A DNA stretch of 64,000 bases, taken from the NCBI RefSeq assembly GCF_003148685.1, contig NZ_QGGR01000033.1, positions 1-64,000 of the forward strand, given 5' to 3'. This DNA comes from Actinoplanes xinjiangensis. Its GTDB lineage: Bacteria > Actinomycetota > Actinomycetes > Mycobacteriales > Micromonosporaceae. Below are positions 16,746 through 25,148 of the stretch, piece by piece (the stretch's first letter is position 1; each line of letters begins with the position of its first letter). A program made the translations under genes and the position numbers. The notes beneath the pieces are model-generated. The model saw only the letters and a program-made list of their open reading frames with translations, did not search any database and had not been told where the DNA came from.

Positions 16746-17830
16746 TCGTTCAACAGGTCCTTCTCAGCGAGTCGCCGTTGGATGGGGAGGAATTGCCGGT
16801 CGATGTCAGCTTGGTACGCCGCGAAAACCAGCCCGCTGTCGGGTCGCCCCTGCGCGTCCGGGGCCTCGTCGTAGTTGTACGGCCGGCGCAGGATCTTGAG
16901 CCGGGGATCGGTCTGCCGGGCCCGCGCGACGTGCGAGAAGTCCGGCATGACGGGCAGCCCGGTGTCGTCGAGCTTGGTGAAGTCCGGCTCGTCGAACTCG
17001 GCCGTGCCGCTCAGCGGGGCACCCGACCCCATCCGCCGGCCCACCGCGTTCTCCTTGTCGCCGACGCTGAGCAGGTCCCACGTCTCGATCTCGGCGCGGA
17101 TCCGGCGGACCACCAGGCTCGTCGACCCGTCCGGGTTCCACACCGCGGTGTCCATGGCCGCGTCCCGCGGGTTCGCCGTGCCGTCCAGTTGGCCGAGCAC
17201 GTTGCGCTGGGTGAATCCGGCCGGGTGCACGCCCGCGCTGCGCCGGAATCCGCGCTGCACCCAGCGGATCGCGCCGAACGGCCGGGCGTCCTTGATCAGC
17301 ATCCGCTGGGCGTGGGTGACGGTCAGCGCGTCGTCGGCGCAGATCTGCAACAGCAGGTCACCACCGTTCCAGCGGTCCTCCAGGCGGTCGACGGTGAACG
17401 GCGGCAGGTCGGTGACCGGGGACTTCAGCCCGGCGGCCCGGTACAGGCCGGGGCCGAACCCGAACGTGACGGTCAGCCGGGACGGGTGCACCGCCAGTTC
17501 CGCCTCGGTGTCGCCGAGCGCCGGCTCGCCCCGGGTCAGGCGTGCCGCGTCGTCGGTGAGCAGCCGCAGCATCCGGCCCAGGGCGGCCCGGTCGGTGCCC
17601 TTGGACAGGGTGAACGACAGGAACGCGGCGTGCGCCGGCGGTTCGGTGGTGACACCGGCCTGCCTCGGGCCGTGGAAGGGCACGATGCCCGTACCGATGT
17701 CGGTGAAGGAGGCCGGGACCACCGCCGGCCGCTCCCCCTCGGGGGACGAGGGGGTGGCGGAGCAGGCGGCGACCGCGCCGAGGCCGGCGGCGGCGCCGCC
17801 GGCCAGAAGGGCACGTCGACGCAGCGTCAC
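16658..17830 (-). CDS. Tat-exported DyP-type heme peroxidase (EfeB-like)
   Basis: Secreted heme peroxidase of 390 residues. The Tat signal begins LRRRALLAGGAAAG and ends near AACSA. The DyP GxxDG motif is GQLDG (catalytic D216) and the proximal heme ligand is probably H300 in PDFSHVAR. EfeB-type enzymes act on heme or porphyrins and other bulky substrates outside the cell, often beside EfeU/EfeO. Here it sits inside a copper operon instead, with neither efeU nor efeO. Its GTG start overlaps the stop of the PCuAC gene (GTGA), which indicates translational coupling. Confidence 0.93.
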   Translation of the reverse strand: MTLRRRALLAGGAAAGLGAVAACSATPSSPEGERPAVVPASFTDIGTGIVPFHGPRQAGVTTEPPAHAAFLSFTLSKGTDRAALGRMLRLLTDDAARLTRGEPALGDTEAELAVHPSRLTVTFGFGPGLYRAAGLKSPVTDLPPFTVDRLEDRWNGGDLLLQICADDALTVTHAQRMLIKDARPFGAIRWVQRGFRRSAGVHPAGFTQRNVLGQLDGTANPRDAAMDTAVWNPDGSTSLVVRRIRAEIETWDLLSVGDKENAVGRRMGSGAPLSGTAEFDEPDFTKLDDTGLPVMPDFSHVARARQTDPRLKILRRPYNYDEAPDAQGRPDSGLVFAAYQADIDRQFLPIQRRLAEKDLLNEWTTPIGSAVFAIPPGCAEGGWIGEPVLA

Positions 17831-18372
17831 GGGTGCGCGCTCGCGGTGGCCAAGGGCATACCGTGCATGCCGGGGGCGTAGCTCTCCTGGGCGCCCGCGA
17901 ACGGCTTCGCCACCGCGGTGAACGCGACGGTTCCGCCGCCGGCCAGGGTCAGCGTGAAGGCCACCTCGTCACCGGGCTTGATCGGGGCGGACGGCTGCAT
18001 CAGCATCAGGTGGTCGCCTCCCGGGCCCAGCTCGTGGGTGGCGCCGGCCTTGATCACGAAGCCACCCTCCTTCGGCTTCATCACCATCTTGCCGTCCTCC
18101 ATCGCCATGGTGTGCAGCTCCATCGGCGACACCGGCGACGTCGCCCCGGTGATCGTCACGTCGGCGCCGGTCTCGTTGACGAGCGTGCCGAACGCCGCGG
18201 TCATCCCGGTGTCCGCCGCCTTCACCCAGGGGTCACGCACGGTCAGCGCGGCGGCGGGGGCGGACGACGCCTGCGTCGGCGCCGGTGCGGCCGCGGTCTC
18301 CGGGGAGCCGCCGCAGCCGGCGAGAAGGGCGCAGGTGACGGCGGCGACGACGAGAACGGTACGAGTGGGCAT
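17827..18372 (-). CDS. PCuAC-type copper chaperone lipoprotein (DUF461)
   Basis: Lipoprotein of 181 residues with lipobox LLAGC (C20). The mature domain carries copper ligands in a methionine/histidine pattern: M84, H87, M98, H121 and M123, within SPMELHTM and GGDHLMLM, close to the family motif. PCuAC proteins bind Cu(I) outside the membrane and help load the CuA centre of cytochrome oxidase. It leads a four-gene operon (PCuAC, DyP peroxidase, CopC, YcnI). The start has GAGGAAG four bases upstream. The 237-bp region before it is shared with the divergent PepSY gene. Confidence 0.93.
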   Translation of the reverse strand: MPTRTVLVVAAVTCALLAGCGGSPETAAAPAPTQASSAPAAALTVRDPWVKAADTGMTAAFGTLVNETGADVTITGATSPVSPMELHTMAMEDGKMVMKPKEGGFVIKAGATHELGPGGDHLMLMQPSAPIKPGDEVAFTLTLAGGGTVAFTAVAKPFAGAQESYAPGMHGMPLATASAHP

Positions 18373-18609
18373 TCATCTTCCTCAAGCTCGGCAACGCCCG
18401 TTAGTCGCCGGTCGGCGAGCCCTGGTTCCCGGCCATCCGACAACACTTCAGGCGACGCGATGATCACGGAAAGTCGCTGAAGAATCCCTGGGAACTTCGG
18501 GGCCACAGTGGGCGACCAACGGTCGACGCCATCGGGCACCGGCGTCGACCGCACTTCCCCCGGATGCCGGCGCACCGCGCGCCACCGACACCCCTGACGA
18601 GGACAGCCG

Positions 18610-20001
18610 ATGGCCGTGACCCCCGAACTGACCACCGCGCCGGTGATTCCGGCGCCGCCGGCCCGCGAGCCGGGCCGTACCGGCGCGTTCGGCGCCCTGC
18701 TGCTGCGACTGCACTTCTACGCCGGGGTGCTGGTCGCCCCGTTCCTGGTGGTGGCGGCCGTGACCGGGCTGCTCTACACGGCGACACCCCAACTCGACGC
18801 CATCCTGTACGGCGACAAGCTGACCGCCGCGACCACGAGCGGCCCGACCCTCCCGCTGGCCGACCAGATCGCCGCGGCCCGCGCGTCCCACCCGGACGGC
18901 ACGATCGCGGCCGTGCAGCCGGCGGAGGGCGACGGGACGACCCGGGTCGTGTTCGCCCAGCCCGACCTCGGCGAGAACCAGCACACCGTCTACGTCGACC
19001 CGCACACCGGCACGGTGCAGGGCCGGCTGACCACCTGGTACGGCTCGACGCCGGTCACCACGTGGCTCGACGACCTGCACCGCAACCTGCACCTGGGCGA
19101 CCTCGGCCGCAACTACTCCGAACTCGCCGCCAGCTGGCTGTGGGTGCTCACCCTCGGCGGGATCGTCCTGTGGTGGCGGCGCCGGCGCAGCGTACGCAAG
19201 ATGCTCGCCCCGGAACTGTCGGCCCGCAAGGGCGTGCGCCGCACCCGGGGCTGGCACGCCGCGACCGGCCTGTGGATCAGCCTCGGCCTGCTCATCCTGG
19301 CCGCCACCGGCCTGACCTGGTCGCGCTGGGCCGGCGGCAACTTCGAGGTCGCCCTCGACGCGCTCGACGGACGCCGGCCCGCCCTGGAGGTCCCGGGCGT
19401 CACCCCGTCCGCCGGCGGCGGCCACCACGGCGCCGGCAGCGAGGCACCCGTCGCCGTCGACCCGGCGCAGGCCGACACCGTTCTCGCGGTGGCCCGCGGC
19501 AACGGCCTGACCGGGCCGGTCGAGCTCAGCCTCCCGGAGACCGGCGGCTCCGCCTGGACCGTCGCCGGGATCGACAACACCTGGCCGGTGCGCCTCGACC
19601 AGATCGCCGTCGATCCGGCCACCGCCACGGTCGTGGCCCGCAGCGACTTCGCCGACTGGCCGGTGCTGGCCCAGCTCACCAAACTCGGTGTGCAGGCCCA
19701 CATGGGCATCCTGTTCGGCGTCGTCAACCAGCTCCTGCTGGCCGCCCTCGCCATCGGCCTGCTGTCGGTGATCCTGTGGGGTTACCGCATGTGGTGGCAG
19801 CGGCGGCCGACCCGCGCCGACCGCCGCGCCCTCGTCGGCACCGCCCCGCCCCGCGGCGCCTGGCCGGGCCTGCCCGCGTGGGCGATCGTCGCCGGTGTGC
19901 CGCTGGTCTTCGCCCTCGGCTGGGCCCTGCCGCTCTTCGGCATCCCGCTCGCCGCGTTCCTGCTGATCGACGCCCTGACGACGGTGCGCCGCAGAGCCTG
20001 A
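18610..20001 (+). CDS. PepSY-associated TM domain protein, possible copper/iron reductase-like
   Basis: Integral membrane protein of 463 residues with four long helices: about 33-55 (HFYAGVLVAPFLVVAAVTGL), 175-197, 220-240 and 370-395, and a further short pair at the C-terminus. Large extracytoplasmic PepSY segments lie between helices. Histidines in the first helices (LHFYAG, LHRNLHLGD) match the PepSY_TM family, thought to carry heme and pass electrons to metals. A histidine-rich GGGHHGAG loop may touch metal. It is divergent from the copper operon and shares its control region, suggesting a joint role in copper reduction or uptake (inference). Confidence 0.88.
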   Translation: MAVTPELTTAPVIPAPPAREPGRTGAFGALLLRLHFYAGVLVAPFLVVAAVTGLLYTATPQLDAILYGDKLTAATTSGPTLPLADQIAAARASHPDGTIAAVQPAEGDGTTRVVFAQPDLGENQHTVYVDPHTGTVQGRLTTWYGSTPVTTWLDDLHRNLHLGDLGRNYSELAASWLWVLTLGGIVLWWRRRRSVRKMLAPELSARKGVRRTRGWHAATGLWISLGLLILAATGLTWSRWAGGNFEVALDALDGRRPALEVPGVTPSAGGGHHGAGSEAPVAVDPAQADTVLAVARGNGLTGPVELSLPETGGSAWTVAGIDNTWPVRLDQIAVDPATATVVARSDFADWPVLAQLTKLGVQAHMGILFGVVNQLLLAALAIGLLSVILWGYRMWWQRRPTRADRRALVGTAPPRGAWPGLPAWAIVAGVPLVFALGWALPLFGIPLAAFLLIDALTTVRRRA

Positions 20002-20013
20002 TCCCCGGCGCGG

Positions 20014-21063
20014 TCAGATGGTCCGCAGGTCCAGGGTGTGCCAGACGGCCGTCTCCCGCGTGCCGGTCGACCACCAGAGCACGCCGTCCTTGGTGGCGGC
20101 CAGGTCGGCCGCCGCGGCGAGCGTCACGGTACGGCCGGTCGTCAGATCGTGGACGACGAGCCCGGCCGTACCGGTGAGGTCGAAGTTCGCCCCCGGCTCG
20201 GAGAGGATCTCGAAGCGGTCCAGCACCGCCACGTCGCTGACCGCGGCCTGGGTGCCCGGCCCGGCCACCCGCCGGCGGTCCGATCCGTCCGGGCGCATCA
20301 CGTCGATGCGGGCCAGGCCCTCGCCGTTCATCACCATCACCCGGCACCAGGTGGGGGCGCACATCCCCCACTCCGCGCCGGAGAACGGCACCCGTACCTC
20401 CCGGCCGGTCGTCATCTCCCGCATCCGGACCTGGCCGGACTGGGCGCCGGTGTCGTCGGTGAGCCACGGCCACGCCGACAGCGACCAGCGGCCCGGCTCC
20501 TCGCGCACGTCGACCGTGCCGCCGGTCAGCGCCACCGACCGGATCTGGGTGGTGGTGTCGCCCTCCCCGGCCACCCAGTGCACCCGGCCGTCGGCCACCA
20601 CCAGGTCGTACTGGTTGCCGTAGAACAGCGTGTTGCCGGTGTCGGCGGTGATCATCCGGGCGTCGCCGCCGTCGCGCCGGACCGCCCAGATCTCCACCGG
20701 CCGGGAACCGGACGACTCGGCCCAGATCAACTCGTCACCGGAGACGGTCATCGCCTCGAACCGCGGATCGTCCGCGGCCGGCAGGCGGCGCAACTCGCGG
20801 GCGACGCCGTCCTTCTCCACGAGCAGCCGGACGACGTCGCCGTCGGTCACCTGACCGACCGCCGTCGTCGCGTCCAGGAACAGCAGCGGCTCGACGGTCA
20901 GGTCCCGCAGGTCGGCGCGGGCCGCGGCCGGCCACTCCTGCTCGGCGGTGGGGCGGACGGCCGACGCGACCGGGGTCACCGGCTGCTCGGGCAGGCCGCC
21001 GGCGAGCAGGGCACCGGCCGCGAGCAGGGCCACGCCCAGGGCCACCTTCGCGCGGGCGCTCAT
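20014..21063 (-). CDS. Signal-anchored protein with beta-propeller-like repeats
   Basis: Protein of 349 residues starting MSARAKVALGVALLAAGALL, a signal anchor, followed by repeated beta segments such as GDELIWAESSG, DGRVHWVAGEG and DGVLWWSTGT. These look like blades of a TolB/DPP6-like propeller. No catalytic triad is seen. Its ATG overlaps the stop of the upstream gene (ATGA), so it belongs to the five-gene operon starting at 24240. A small extracytoplasmic sensing or binding role is possible; the function is unknown. The frame extends 12 codons upstream, but the coupled ATG is preferred. Confidence 0.75.
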   Translation of the reverse strand: MSARAKVALGVALLAAGALLAGGLPEQPVTPVASAVRPTAEQEWPAAARADLRDLTVEPLLFLDATTAVGQVTDGDVVRLLVEKDGVARELRRLPAADDPRFEAMTVSGDELIWAESSGSRPVEIWAVRRDGGDARMITADTGNTLFYGNQYDLVVADGRVHWVAGEGDTTTQIRSVALTGGTVDVREEPGRWSLSAWPWLTDDTGAQSGQVRMREMTTGREVRVPFSGAEWGMCAPTWCRVMVMNGEGLARIDVMRPDGSDRRRVAGPGTQAAVSDVAVLDRFEILSEPGANFDLTGTAGLVVHDLTTGRTVTLAAAADLAATKDGVLWWSTGTRETAVWHTLDLRTI

Positions 21064-21839
21064 TCGTACTGCTGTTTCGGCGGGCTGACCGGCTGCCACT
21101 GCTGCACCTCGACGAAGGCGATGTCGGCCTGGTTGACCGGGTCCTTGCCCCGTTTGCCGGTGTATCTGCCGGTCACCTCCAGCCAGGTGCCGGCGGGCAC
21201 GTCCACCAGCGGGCCCCCGGTCAGGCCGACCTTGATCGGGCGGCCGTCGGCGGCGCAGCAGCTCACCACGATCCGGGCCAGCATCGGCACCCCGTCGTCG
21301 CCGGTGGCCACGAAGCCGGTCAACCGCAGGCGGCGGCCCTCGAGGCTGCGGCCCTCGTCGTAGATCACCCGGGAGGCGTAGTCCAGCAGGCCGACCGTGA
21401 CCGGGTCACCGTCGGGCAGCGGCGGATAGTCGGACTCGGCGCCGATCTGCACCGTGCCGGACTGGTCGGCGGTGTAGGACCCGAGCGCGGGCGGCGCGAC
21501 CAGCAGCAGGCCGAGTACGGGAAGGATCAGCAGCCACCCGACCCTCGGCTCGTGGTGGGCGTGCCCGTGGTCGTCGTGATCGTCGTGGACCACATCGCCG
21601 TCGTGGCCCTCATCACCGTCGCGGGCCCCATCACCGTCGTGGGCCCCATCGCCGTCGCGGGCGCCGCGGATGTCGTACCACAGGGTCATGATCGCGGCCA
21701 GGACCAGCGCCGCGCCCGCCGCGATGAGGAAGGGCCGCAGGCCCTCCTTGACATACCGCAGATAGAGGTCGGTGAGCGACGCCTTCAGGATCGCGCCGCC
21801 GAACAGGAACAGGACGACCGCCTGGGCCTGCCGGTTCAC
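21060..21839 (-). CDS. TIGR03943/YcgQ-like permease subunit with His/Asp-rich loop
   Basis: Membrane protein of 259 residues with two N-terminal helices and a third at about 105-125, then an extracytoplasmic beta domain with SCCAADGRPIKVGL and WLEVTGRYTGKRG, typical of TIGR03943 (DUF1980). Between helices two and three lies a striking loop of DGD-type hexad repeats (GARDGD, GAHDGD, GARDGD, EGHDGD) ending DDHDDHGHAHH, a likely metal-binding stretch. These proteins pair with YraQ/YcgR permeases, as here. The GTG start overlaps the permease stop (GTGA). Confidence 0.88.
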   Translation of the reverse strand: MNRQAQAVVLFLFGGAILKASLTDLYLRYVKEGLRPFLIAAGAALVLAAIMTLWYDIRGARDGDGAHDGDGARDGDEGHDGDVVHDDHDDHGHAHHEPRVGWLLILPVLGLLLVAPPALGSYTADQSGTVQIGAESDYPPLPDGDPVTVGLLDYASRVIYDEGRSLEGRRLRLTGFVATGDDGVPMLARIVVSCCAADGRPIKVGLTGGPLVDVPAGTWLEVTGRYTGKRGKDPVNQADIAFVEVQQWQPVSPPKQQYE

Positions 21840-22819
21840 AGCAGCACCGCCCCGGCGCCGACCGCCGCGAGCACCGCGAGCACGAACGTGGCCGGCGCGA
21901 ACCGGACCGCGAACCGGCGCCCGAACACACCGGCCTGCATGGAGATCAGCTTGAGGTCGACCATCGGGCCCACCACCAGGAAGGCCAGGCGCGACGTCAG
22001 CGAGAACTGCGACAGCGACGCGGCGACGAACGCGTCGGCCTCGCTACAGATCGACAGCAGTACGGCCAGGACCGCCAGCGCCAGCACCGACAGCACCGGC
22101 TGCGCGGCCAGGGTCTGCAACCACGCCTCGGGCACCACCACGTTGATCGTCGCGGCGGCCGCGGCCCCGATCACCAGGAACCCGCCCGCGTGCACCACGT
22201 CGTGCCGGCACGCCGACCAGAACGCCCGGCCCTTCGACGCCCCGTCCAGGTCGGGCCGGCGCGGCAACCGGATCCACTCGGATCGCCCGAGCCGCAGCCA
22301 CAGCCAGCCCATCACGATAGCGACGGCCAGGCTGGCCAGCCCACGGGCCAGCACCATCTCCGGGTTGCCGGGGAAGGCGACCGCGGTCGCGGTCAGCACG
22401 ATCGGGTTGATCGCCGGGGCGGCCAGCAGGAACGCCAGGGCGGCGGCCGGGGTGACGCCCCGGCGGATCAGCGAACCGGCGATCGGCACGGCACCGCACT
22501 CGCAGCCCGGCAGGATCACCCCCGCCATGCTCGCCGCCGGCACGGCCAGGGCGGGATGGTTCGGCAGGGCCCGCGCCCAGAACGAGCGCGGCACGAACAC
22601 CGCGATGACCGCCGACAGCAGCACCCCGAAGACGAGGAACGGCACGGCCTGCACCAGGACCGAGACGAAGACGGTGGTCCAGGTCTGCAGGGCGGCGCCC
22701 GAGACGATCCCGGCGAGACGTCCCCGGAAGATCACGAGCAGCACGAGGAGTACGGCCAGCACCTCCACCTCGACGGATCTACCGCGGGTGCGCTGGATGG
22801 TGTCGGTCACCGGGTGCAA
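21836..22819 (-). CDS. YraQ/DUF318 family permease
   Basis: Polytopic protein of about 327 residues, eight or more helices. The family core GVILPGCECGAVPIAGSL and the second conserved stretch LLSICSEADAFVAASL are both present. Such permeases occur with TIGR03943 subunits, sometimes under zinc or redox control, and their substrate is unresolved. The annotated TTG start has no good binding site. An in-frame GTG at 22810, or a later GTG preceded by GAGGTGGAG, may be used. It follows the antiporter gene by 18 bp and overlaps the next gene by four. Confidence 0.88.
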   Translation of the reverse strand: MHPVTDTIQRTRGRSVEVEVLAVLLVLLVIFRGRLAGIVSGAALQTWTTVFVSVLVQAVPFLVFGVLLSAVIAVFVPRSFWARALPNHPALAVPAASMAGVILPGCECGAVPIAGSLIRRGVTPAAALAFLLAAPAINPIVLTATAVAFPGNPEMVLARGLASLAVAIVMGWLWLRLGRSEWIRLPRRPDLDGASKGRAFWSACRHDVVHAGGFLVIGAAAAATINVVVPEAWLQTLAAQPVLSVLALAVLAVLLSICSEADAFVAASLSQFSLTSRLAFLVVGPMVDLKLISMQAGVFGRRFAVRFAPATFVLAVLAAVGAGAVLL

Positions 22820-22837
22820 TCTACCGGCACCGGTGGA

Positions 22838-23917
22838 TCACGGGCTGGCGGCCAGGAACAGGAACACCGCCATGAGGGAGAGGTGCAGGCCGCCGTGCAG
22901 GATGTTGGCCCGGCCCGGCACGATCGTCAGCGTCCCCACCGCGACGGTCAGGACCAGCAGGACCATCTCCGTACCGCCGAGGCCCAGCAGCAGCGGCCCG
23001 TCCAGCCAGATCATCGCCACGCTGATCGCGGGGATGGTCAGGCCGATGCTGGCCATCGCCGAGCCGAGGGCCAGGTTGAGGCTGGTCTGGATGCGGTCGC
23101 GGGCGGCGGCGCGGACCGCGGCGATGGTCTCCGGCAGCAGCACCAGCAGGGCGATCACCACGCCGACCACGGCCTGCGGCAGCCCGGCGGAGGCGACCAC
23201 GGCCTCGATCGTCGGCGAGACGCCCTTGGCCAGCCCGACGACCGCGATCAGGGCGACGAGCAGCAGGCCGAGGCTCTGCAACGCGGCCCGGGAGGACGGC
23301 GGGTCGTCGTGTTCCTCGGCCTCGATGACCTCGCCCGCGGTGGTGATCGGCATGAAGTCGTCGCGGTGCCGCCGGGTCTGCACGGCCACGAAGAGCAGGT
23401 AGAGGCCGAGCGAGACGACCGCGGCGAAGGCCAGCTGCGCCGGCGTGAACTGCGGGCCGGGGCTGCTGGTAGTGAACGTGGGCAGCACCAGGCTGAGCGT
23501 GGCGATCGCGGTGACCGTGGCGAACGCGGAACCGGTGCCCTCCGGGTTGAACACCGCGATCCGCCGGCGCAGGGCTCCGACCAGCAGGGAGATGCCGAGG
23601 ATGCCGTTGCAGGTGATCATCACGGCGGCGAAGACGGTGTCCCGGGCCAGTGACTGTGCCTTCTCGCCGCCGCTGACCATCAGCGTGACGATCAGCGCCA
23701 CCTCGATGATCGTCACCGCGACGGCCAGGATCAGCGAACCGTAGGGCTCGCCGACCCGGTGCGCCACCACCTCGGCGTGGTGGACGGCGGCCAGCACGGC
23801 ACCGGCCAGCAACACCGAGACGAGCACCACGATGTACGACGGCAGGTCGCGCCCGAAGGTCAGGATCAGCGCGACCAGAGCGGCAACGGGCAGATACAGC
23901 GTCCAACGGGATGTCAC
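22838..23917 (-). CDS. Ca2+/cation:H+ antiporter of the CaCA superfamily (ChaA-like)
   Basis: Integral membrane protein of 359 residues with about eleven helices. Both alpha repeats are visible: LAVAVTIIEVALIV in the N-half and LVLLPETIAAVRAAARDRIQ with NLALGSAMASIGLTIP in the C-half, giving the paired acidic residues needed for ion exchange. A cytoplasmic acidic loop (EVIEAEEHDD) separates the halves. ChaA-type proteins exchange Ca2+, Na+ or K+ for protons. The GTG overlaps the SelW stop (GTGA). Confidence 0.9.
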   Translation of the reverse strand: MTSRWTLYLPVAALVALILTFGRDLPSYIVVLVSVLLAGAVLAAVHHAEVVAHRVGEPYGSLILAVAVTIIEVALIVTLMVSGGEKAQSLARDTVFAAVMITCNGILGISLLVGALRRRIAVFNPEGTGSAFATVTAIATLSLVLPTFTTSSPGPQFTPAQLAFAAVVSLGLYLLFVAVQTRRHRDDFMPITTAGEVIEAEEHDDPPSSRAALQSLGLLLVALIAVVGLAKGVSPTIEAVVASAGLPQAVVGVVIALLVLLPETIAAVRAAARDRIQTSLNLALGSAMASIGLTIPAISVAMIWLDGPLLLGLGGTEMVLLVLTVAVGTLTIVPGRANILHGGLHLSLMAVFLFLAASP

Positions 23918-24240
23918 CCGTCAGACTCTGCCTTACTCCCCGCCGGCTCGCCTGTCTTGTGCCCATCGCTGTGGCCCAGCGAACGCCCCGGGGCGATGCG
24001 GTCGCGGACCTGTCGTTTCAGGTGTGCCAGCTCGGGGAAGCCGCCGTCGGCCTTACGCGACCACAGCGTCTCGTCGCCGAGCCGTACCTCGAAGACCCCG
24101 CCGACACCAGGGACCAGCGCGACCTCGCCGAGGTCGGTGGTGAACGTGGTGAGCAGTTCCTGGGCCGTCCAGGCGGCGCGCATCAGCCAGCGGCACTGTG
24201 TGCAGTACTCGATCTCTAGGCGGGGCTGCCGAATCGTCAC
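23914..24240 (-). CDS. SelW/Rdx family redox protein
   Basis: Small soluble protein of 108 residues with the thioredoxin-like SelT/W/H fold. The redox motif CTQC (C13, C16) follows the first strand (LEIEYCTQCRW). FEVRLGDETLWSRKADGGFP is the second family block. The selenocysteine of animal SelW is cysteine here, as in most bacteria. The C-terminal 25 residues are polar and probably disordered. It is the first gene of a five-gene overlapping operon of otherwise membrane or exported proteins, suggesting redox support for them (inference). A divergent lipoprotein gene starts 72 bp away. Confidence 0.9.
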   Translation of the reverse strand: MTIRQPRLEIEYCTQCRWLMRAAWTAQELLTTFTTDLGEVALVPGVGGVFEVRLGDETLWSRKADGGFPELAHLKRQVRDRIAPGRSLGHSDGHKTGEPAGSKAESDG

Positions 24241-24312
24241 AGGTCAGCAGTATGCCGGATGGCGGGGGTCATGCATGATTCACGGGATCTGTACTTTCGT
24301 TAAGGAGTTGTC

Positions 24313-25137
24313 TTGAACCGACGCTGGATCTCGGTCGCCACCACCGCGGTGGCGCTGGCCGCACTCACGGCCTGCGGTGACGCCGAGGAGGCCGCCACGA
24401 AGGCCGTGGACGCCCGCGACTTCGTGGCGCTCGGTGACTCGTACGCGGCCGGACTGGGCGCCGGGAACTACGGCGACAAGCAGGATTGTGTGCAGAGCAA
24501 GGACGGCGGCTACCCGCACCTGTGGGCCGCCCTGCGCACGGTCGCCAAGTTCGGCACCATCACCGACGCGACGTGTGCCGGTGCGAAGATCAACGATGTG
24601 CGGTACGAGCAGCTCACCGCGCTGAACGAGAACACCGGCTGGGTGACCCTCACGGTCGGTGGCAACGACGCCGGCTGGACGAAGTCGCTGCAGGCGTGCC
24701 TGCTGGGCACCGACGAGACCTGCAAGAGTTCGGTCGACACGGCGGTCACCACGGTGCAGAGCGCCCTGCCGGCCGAGCTGGACGCGCTCTACAAGGTGAT
24801 CCGGAACCAGGCGCCGAACGCGAAGGTGTACGTCCTCGGATATCCGCACCTGGTCGCCGCGCCGGGCGCCGCCGGGGTGTCCTGCGAAGCGCTGAGCGAC
24901 GCACGGCGCAAGGCCCTCAACGACGGCGCCGACTCGCTCGACGAGCTGATCAAGGGCCGGGTCGCGGCCGTGCAGGGCTTCACCTTCGTCGACGTGCGCA
25001 AGGCGTTCGAGGGGCACGAGGCGTGCACCAAGGAGCCGTGGATCCACGGGCTGCGCGACAACCTGTCCGAGTCGTACCACCCGACGCCGGAGGGCCACAA
25101 GGCGTACGCCGACGCCCTGTTCGCCGTCACCGGCTGA
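24313..25137 (+). CDS. Secreted SGNH/GDSL hydrolase lipoprotein
   Basis: Exported esterase-like protein of 274 residues. The lipobox ALTAC places the lipid on C21. Block I has catalytic S43 in ALGDSYAAG, block III is VGGNDAG, and block V is the histidine in ESYHPTPEGH. Several cysteine pairs (DCV, TCAG, ACL/TCK, SCE/ACT) suggest disulfides, as in actinobacterial secreted SGNH esterases. The substrate may be lipid or acylated glycan. The TTG start is supported by AAGGAG with a five-base spacer. Two glycan-type genes follow in the same direction. Confidence 0.92.
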   Translation: MNRRWISVATTAVALAALTACGDAEEAATKAVDARDFVALGDSYAAGLGAGNYGDKQDCVQSKDGGYPHLWAALRTVAKFGTITDATCAGAKINDVRYEQLTALNENTGWVTLTVGGNDAGWTKSLQACLLGTDETCKSSVDTAVTTVQSALPAELDALYKVIRNQAPNAKVYVLGYPHLVAAPGAAGVSCEALSDARRKALNDGADSLDELIKGRVAAVQGFTFVDVRKAFEGHEACTKEPWIHGLRDNLSESYHPTPEGHKAYADALFAVTG

Positions 25138-25148
25138 TCTCCTGACGT

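Noticed and set aside
18373..18609. Cobalamin or other known riboswitch before the PCuAC gene
   Set aside because: I saw a GCTCG/CGAGC stem but none of the conserved boxes of a riboswitch class that I can name.
21552..23402. Plus-strand frame of 616 codons
   Set aside because: Antisense to the antiporter and permease genes, which have unmistakable membrane motifs; no recognisable protein features of its own.
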